Assembly: GCA_028285585.1 (NCBI GenBank)
Contig: JANQOU010000006.1
Coordinates: 434,001 to 498,000, forward strand
Origin: Acidimicrobiia bacterium
GTDB taxonomy: Bacteria; Actinomycetota; Acidimicrobiia; Spongiisociales; ZC4RG35
Direction of reading: 5' to 3'
Length of the DNA: 64,000 nt
In this document: piece after piece, positions 61,678-64,000 of the stretch
Numbering within the stretch: the first letter of the stretch is position 1
How the letters are laid out: each line of letters begins with the position of its first letter
Notes under the pieces: generated by a model
The model's input: the letters and a program-made list of their open reading frames with translations, nothing else
What the model was told of the DNA's origin: nothing
Database searches by the model: none
Translations under genes and position numbers: made by a program

Positions 61678-62337
61678 TCAGGCGGCGGGGTCGACGGAAG
61701 CTGCGGCGGGGCGCTTGCGAAGACAGGCGCCGTAGACGAAGCCGAACAAACCCGATCGCCAAACAGCCTCGAGATCGAGGTCACCTCCCGAGAGAAGCTG
61801 CTCAGGCGCCGGCAACGAGTCCAGCGACTTGTGCAGATACCAGTACTCCTTGGGCGCACGAGCGAACAGCAAGCCCACCAGAGGAAGAACAACCGCGGTG
61901 CCGAGACGATGGAGAACTCTGAGCAAGCGGTGCGCGGGGCGGGAGAGGTCGATCACGACAGCCGCCGCGCCGGGTTTCAGCACACGCTCGATCTCGCTCA
62001 ACGTCTCTTCCACCGACGACAGGTTTCGGAACACGTAGGCGCTGAACACCCCGTCGAAGACGCCGTCACGAAGCGGGATTCGCTCGCCAACGGCGGCCAC
62101 GCGCGACCGGACCGGACTAAGTTGGAGCATCTCGACTACCGGGTCGAGACCGACCACGAGGCGGTCACCAAAGTCGGTGTCTCCGGTGCCGCAACCCAGG
62201 TCGAGAACTATCCCGTCTGACAGCATGTCGATCCCGCGGGCGCGCCACTTTCTCTCTTGACCAAGCGACAGGATCCTGTTGATTCGGTCGTAGCGGTGGG
62301 CGATCTTGGCGAAGATCGGATCCGAGACGTCGCTCAC
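61678..62337 (-). CDS. UbiE/MenG-type methyltransferase
   Basis: About 219 residues from GTG 62337, which overlaps the serS stop (GTGA); the longer open frame upstream is antisense-like and not homologous. DPIFAKIAHRYDRINRILSLGQERKW is the family start (read in parts), followed by the SAM-binding VLDLGCGTGDTDFGDRLVVGLDP (in parts) and the ERIPLRDGVFDGVFSAYVFRNL segment. It probably methylates demethylmenaquinone; the spacing of motif I is shorter than in typical MenG. Operon with serS. Confidence 0.85.
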   Translation of the reverse strand: MSDVSDPIFAKIAHRYDRINRILSLGQERKWRARGIDMLSDGIVLDLGCGTGDTDFGDRLVVGLDPVVEMLQLSPVRSRVAAVGERIPLRDGVFDGVFSAYVFRNLSSVEETLSEIERVLKPGAAAVVIDLSRPAHRLLRVLHRLGTAVVLPLVGLLFARAPKEYWYLHKSLDSLPAPEQLLSGGDLDLEAVWRSGLFGFVYGACLRKRPAAASVDPAA

Positions 62338-63581
62338 GGCTCGATGATGTCGAACCCCGTGTAAGGGCGCAGCGCCTCGGGGATCACCACCGAGCCGTCT
62401 GGCTGCTGATGGTTCTCGAGGATGGCGAGGATGGTGCGGCCCACCGCACAGGCGGTCCCGTTCAGTGTGTGTAGAACCCGATTTCCCGTCTCGCCACGAA
62501 CCCGGATCTTCAGACGTCTCGCCTGGAAGTCCGTGGTGTTCGAGCAAGAGGTGATCTCGCGAAAGGCCTGTTCGCCGGGGAACCAGGCTTCGATGTCATA
62601 TTTCTTGGCTGCCGAGGCACCCAAGTCGCCGGCAGCGACGTTGACGACGCGGTAGGGGACGTCGAGCTGTTGGACAAGCGCCTCTTCCACGGAGAGAAGC
62701 CGGTCATGCTCCTCAACCGAGTCTTCGGGATCGGTGAACACGAACATCTCCACCTTGTCGAACTGGTGGACGCGGAAGATCCCCGCCGTGTCCTTGCCGT
62801 ACGTCCCTGCTTCGCGCCGGAAGCAGGTCGAGAAGCCGGCGTAACGCATCGGCAACTCTTCAACGTCGAGGATCTCGTCACCGTGATAGGCGGCAAGGGG
62901 GACCTCGGCGGTGCCCACCAGAAACAGCTCGTCTTTGGGGATCTCGTACACCTGCTCGCGCGCCTCGGGGAAGAACCCCGTGCCCTCGAGCGCATGCTCC
63001 CGGACGAGTACGGGTGGGATCATCGGGGTGAAGCCCTCGTTGACCAAGTGATCCATCGCCCAGCGGACGAGAGACAACTCGAGCATGGCCCCTTTCCCCT
63101 TGAGGTATCCGAAGCGGGAGCCGGAGACTTTTACTCCTCGCTCGGTGTCGATGATGTCGAGCGACTCTCCAAGCTGGGCGTGGCTCGTTCCCTCCGTGGC
63201 CGGATCGCCGATTCGCTTGATCTCGACGGCATCGTCTTCGGTGAGCCCGTCAGCCGCAGTCGGATCGACGAGGTTGGGGAGGTCGAGCCATGCCAACCGG
63301 AATCGCTCGGCGAGCTCATCGGCCCGGGAGGCAGCCGTCTTCTGCGCTCCGGCCAGCTCCGAAACCTGGTCTATCGCCGCCTGTTTGGCTTCACCATCGA
63401 GAGTGGCGATCTCTTTGCCTGCTTCCTTCTGCCTCGACCTGAGCTCCTCCGCCTCCTGAAGAGCGGATCGATAATCACGGTCGAGATCTGCGAGGGCACC
63501 AAGGTCTATCGACGAGCCCCGCCGCGCCAGCGATTCGGCGATGAGGTCGGGGTTGTCGCGAAGCAGCCTGGGGTCGAGCAT
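62334..63581 (-). CDS. serS: Seryl-tRNA synthetase
   Basis: 415 residues from ATG 63581 (the frame is open to 63611). The N-terminal tRNA-binding coiled coil is at ~25-105. Class II motifs: motif 2 YAGFSTCFRREAGTYGKDTAGIFRVHQFDKVEMF (in parts) and motif 3 LNGTACAVGRTILAILENHQ. It charges all serine tRNAs by recognising the long variable arm; four such tRNAs lie within 5 kb downstream. Confidence 0.96.
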   Translation of the reverse strand: MLDPRLLRDNPDLIAESLARRGSSIDLGALADLDRDYRSALQEAEELRSRQKEAGKEIATLDGEAKQAAIDQVSELAGAQKTAASRADELAERFRLAWLDLPNLVDPTAADGLTEDDAVEIKRIGDPATEGTSHAQLGESLDIIDTERGVKVSGSRFGYLKGKGAMLELSLVRWAMDHLVNEGFTPMIPPVLVREHALEGTGFFPEAREQVYEIPKDELFLVGTAEVPLAAYHGDEILDVEELPMRYAGFSTCFRREAGTYGKDTAGIFRVHQFDKVEMFVFTDPEDSVEEHDRLLSVEEALVQQLDVPYRVVNVAAGDLGASAAKKYDIEAWFPGEQAFREITSCSNTTDFQARRLKIRVRGETGNRVLHTLNGTACAVGRTILAILENHQQPDGSVVIPEALRPYTGFDIIEP

Positions 63582-63622
63582 GGCGAGATGGTAACGACGG
63601 GGCCTCTCCAAGCCCTATCGAG

Positions 63623-64000
63623 TTATTCGTCGTTGATCGTGAACTGAACGGAGATCATGTTGTCGGAGAAGTCGGAGTCGTTCTCCGAGATCGCAAGAGC
63701 CGCAGCCACCTCGTACACGCCTCCTGGCACGACGTCGACTGCCTCCGCGACGATTGTCACCTGTTGGCCGGGCTCCAGGGGGTCGATCGAGATCTGCTGT
63801 CTCACCGGCTCGGAACCGCCCGTCAACGTGATGACAAGCTGGTCGACGACGCTTGCCACGTTGCCCTTGTTGTTGATCACCACGGAGAAAACAACAGAGT
63901 TGGTGGCTGGGATGACTGCCTGGTTGGAGATGTCGACCTGCCAGGCAGGGTCCGAAGTGACCATGGCCACGGCCAGCCCGGGTCGAAGTGCAAGTTCGTT
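63623..64000 (-). CDS. Partial gene: C-terminus of a CARDB/BACON-like extracellular beta-sandwich protein
   Basis: The frame is open to the window edge, so the start is missing (the GTG at 63970 is internal). The visible 126 residues form an immunoglobulin-like beta-sandwich: WQVDISNQAVIPATNSVVFSVVINNKGNVAS in parts, then PGQQVTIVAEAVDVVPGGVYEV and SDNMISVQFTINDE. This resembles CARDB domains of surface or secreted proteins. Function unknown. Confidence 0.65.
   Translation of the reverse strand, partial: NELALRPGLAVAMVTSDPAWQVDISNQAVIPATNSVVFSVVINNKGNVASVVDQLVITLTGGSEPVRQQISIDPLEPGQQVTIVAEAVDVVPGGVYEVAAALAISENDSDFSDNMISVQFTINDE

Overview
The window reads as a chromosomal segment of a high-GC actinobacterium. 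The supporting markers are a small SRP RNA, an acyl-CoA carboxylase epsilon-like peptide beside methylmalonyl-CoA epimerase, GlpX-type fructose bisphosphatase, a menaquinone-type methyltransferase, many lipoproteins, frequent GTG/TTG starts and near-universal ATGA/TGATG gene overlaps. An Acidimicrobiia-like lineage is a guess; the sequence does not fix the class. No transposase, integrase, phage gene or CRISPR array is visible.

Positions 1-7,031 look accessory. They hold a frameshifted gene remnant, an odd LuxR-like regulator, an ECF sigma factor coupled to a membrane-anchored kelch protein, and, on the opposite strand, a tight operon encoding a Tat-exported 12-cysteine protein resembling the methylamine dehydrogenase light chain (MauA) with MauD- and MauE-like folding partners. 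MauB, MauC and MauG are not in the window. The block ends at the 3' side of tRNA-Pro(CGG).

Positions 7,200-24,800 are mostly core metabolism and housekeeping: asd and aspartokinase (with an unusually short regulatory part), a cyclophilin, a PHP phosphoesterase, MurJ, methylmalonyl-CoA epimerase, thiolase, glpX, recR-ybaB-dnaX, an ABC-2 exporter, and an MFS pump with an ArsR-like repressor that has two tandem candidate operators.

Positions 24,900-41,150 carry a phosphonate-type ABC importer with a grossly enlarged permease, dGTPase, a NatAB-like exporter, a paired 46-bp repeat element, lipid enzymes (crotonase, FabH-like), a two-component system flanked by similar palindromes, a membrane-anchored AlbA_2 protein and PPK2.

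Positions 41,180-50,360 are dominated by one apparent system: OmpR-type regulator, histidine kinase, two paralogous lipoproteins, and a MacAB-like export complex. Three of its promoters carry heptamers repeated every 11 bp. Positions 50,388-53,075 hold a DUF4268 nuclease-like gene and a Schlafen-AlbA_2 gene beside tRNA-Arg(ACG).

Positions 53,100-64,000 hold small regulators with partners, a DUF885 metallopeptidase-like gene, an ECF42-type sigma factor with its YCII partner, four serine tRNAs (GCT, TGA, CGA, GGA) in 2.4 kb, tadA (whose known substrate tRNA-Arg(ACG) is 6.5 kb away), an MFS transporter, the SRP RNA, menG and serS. A second copy of the 46-bp repeat pair lies between two serine tRNAs. 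The last gene runs off the window.
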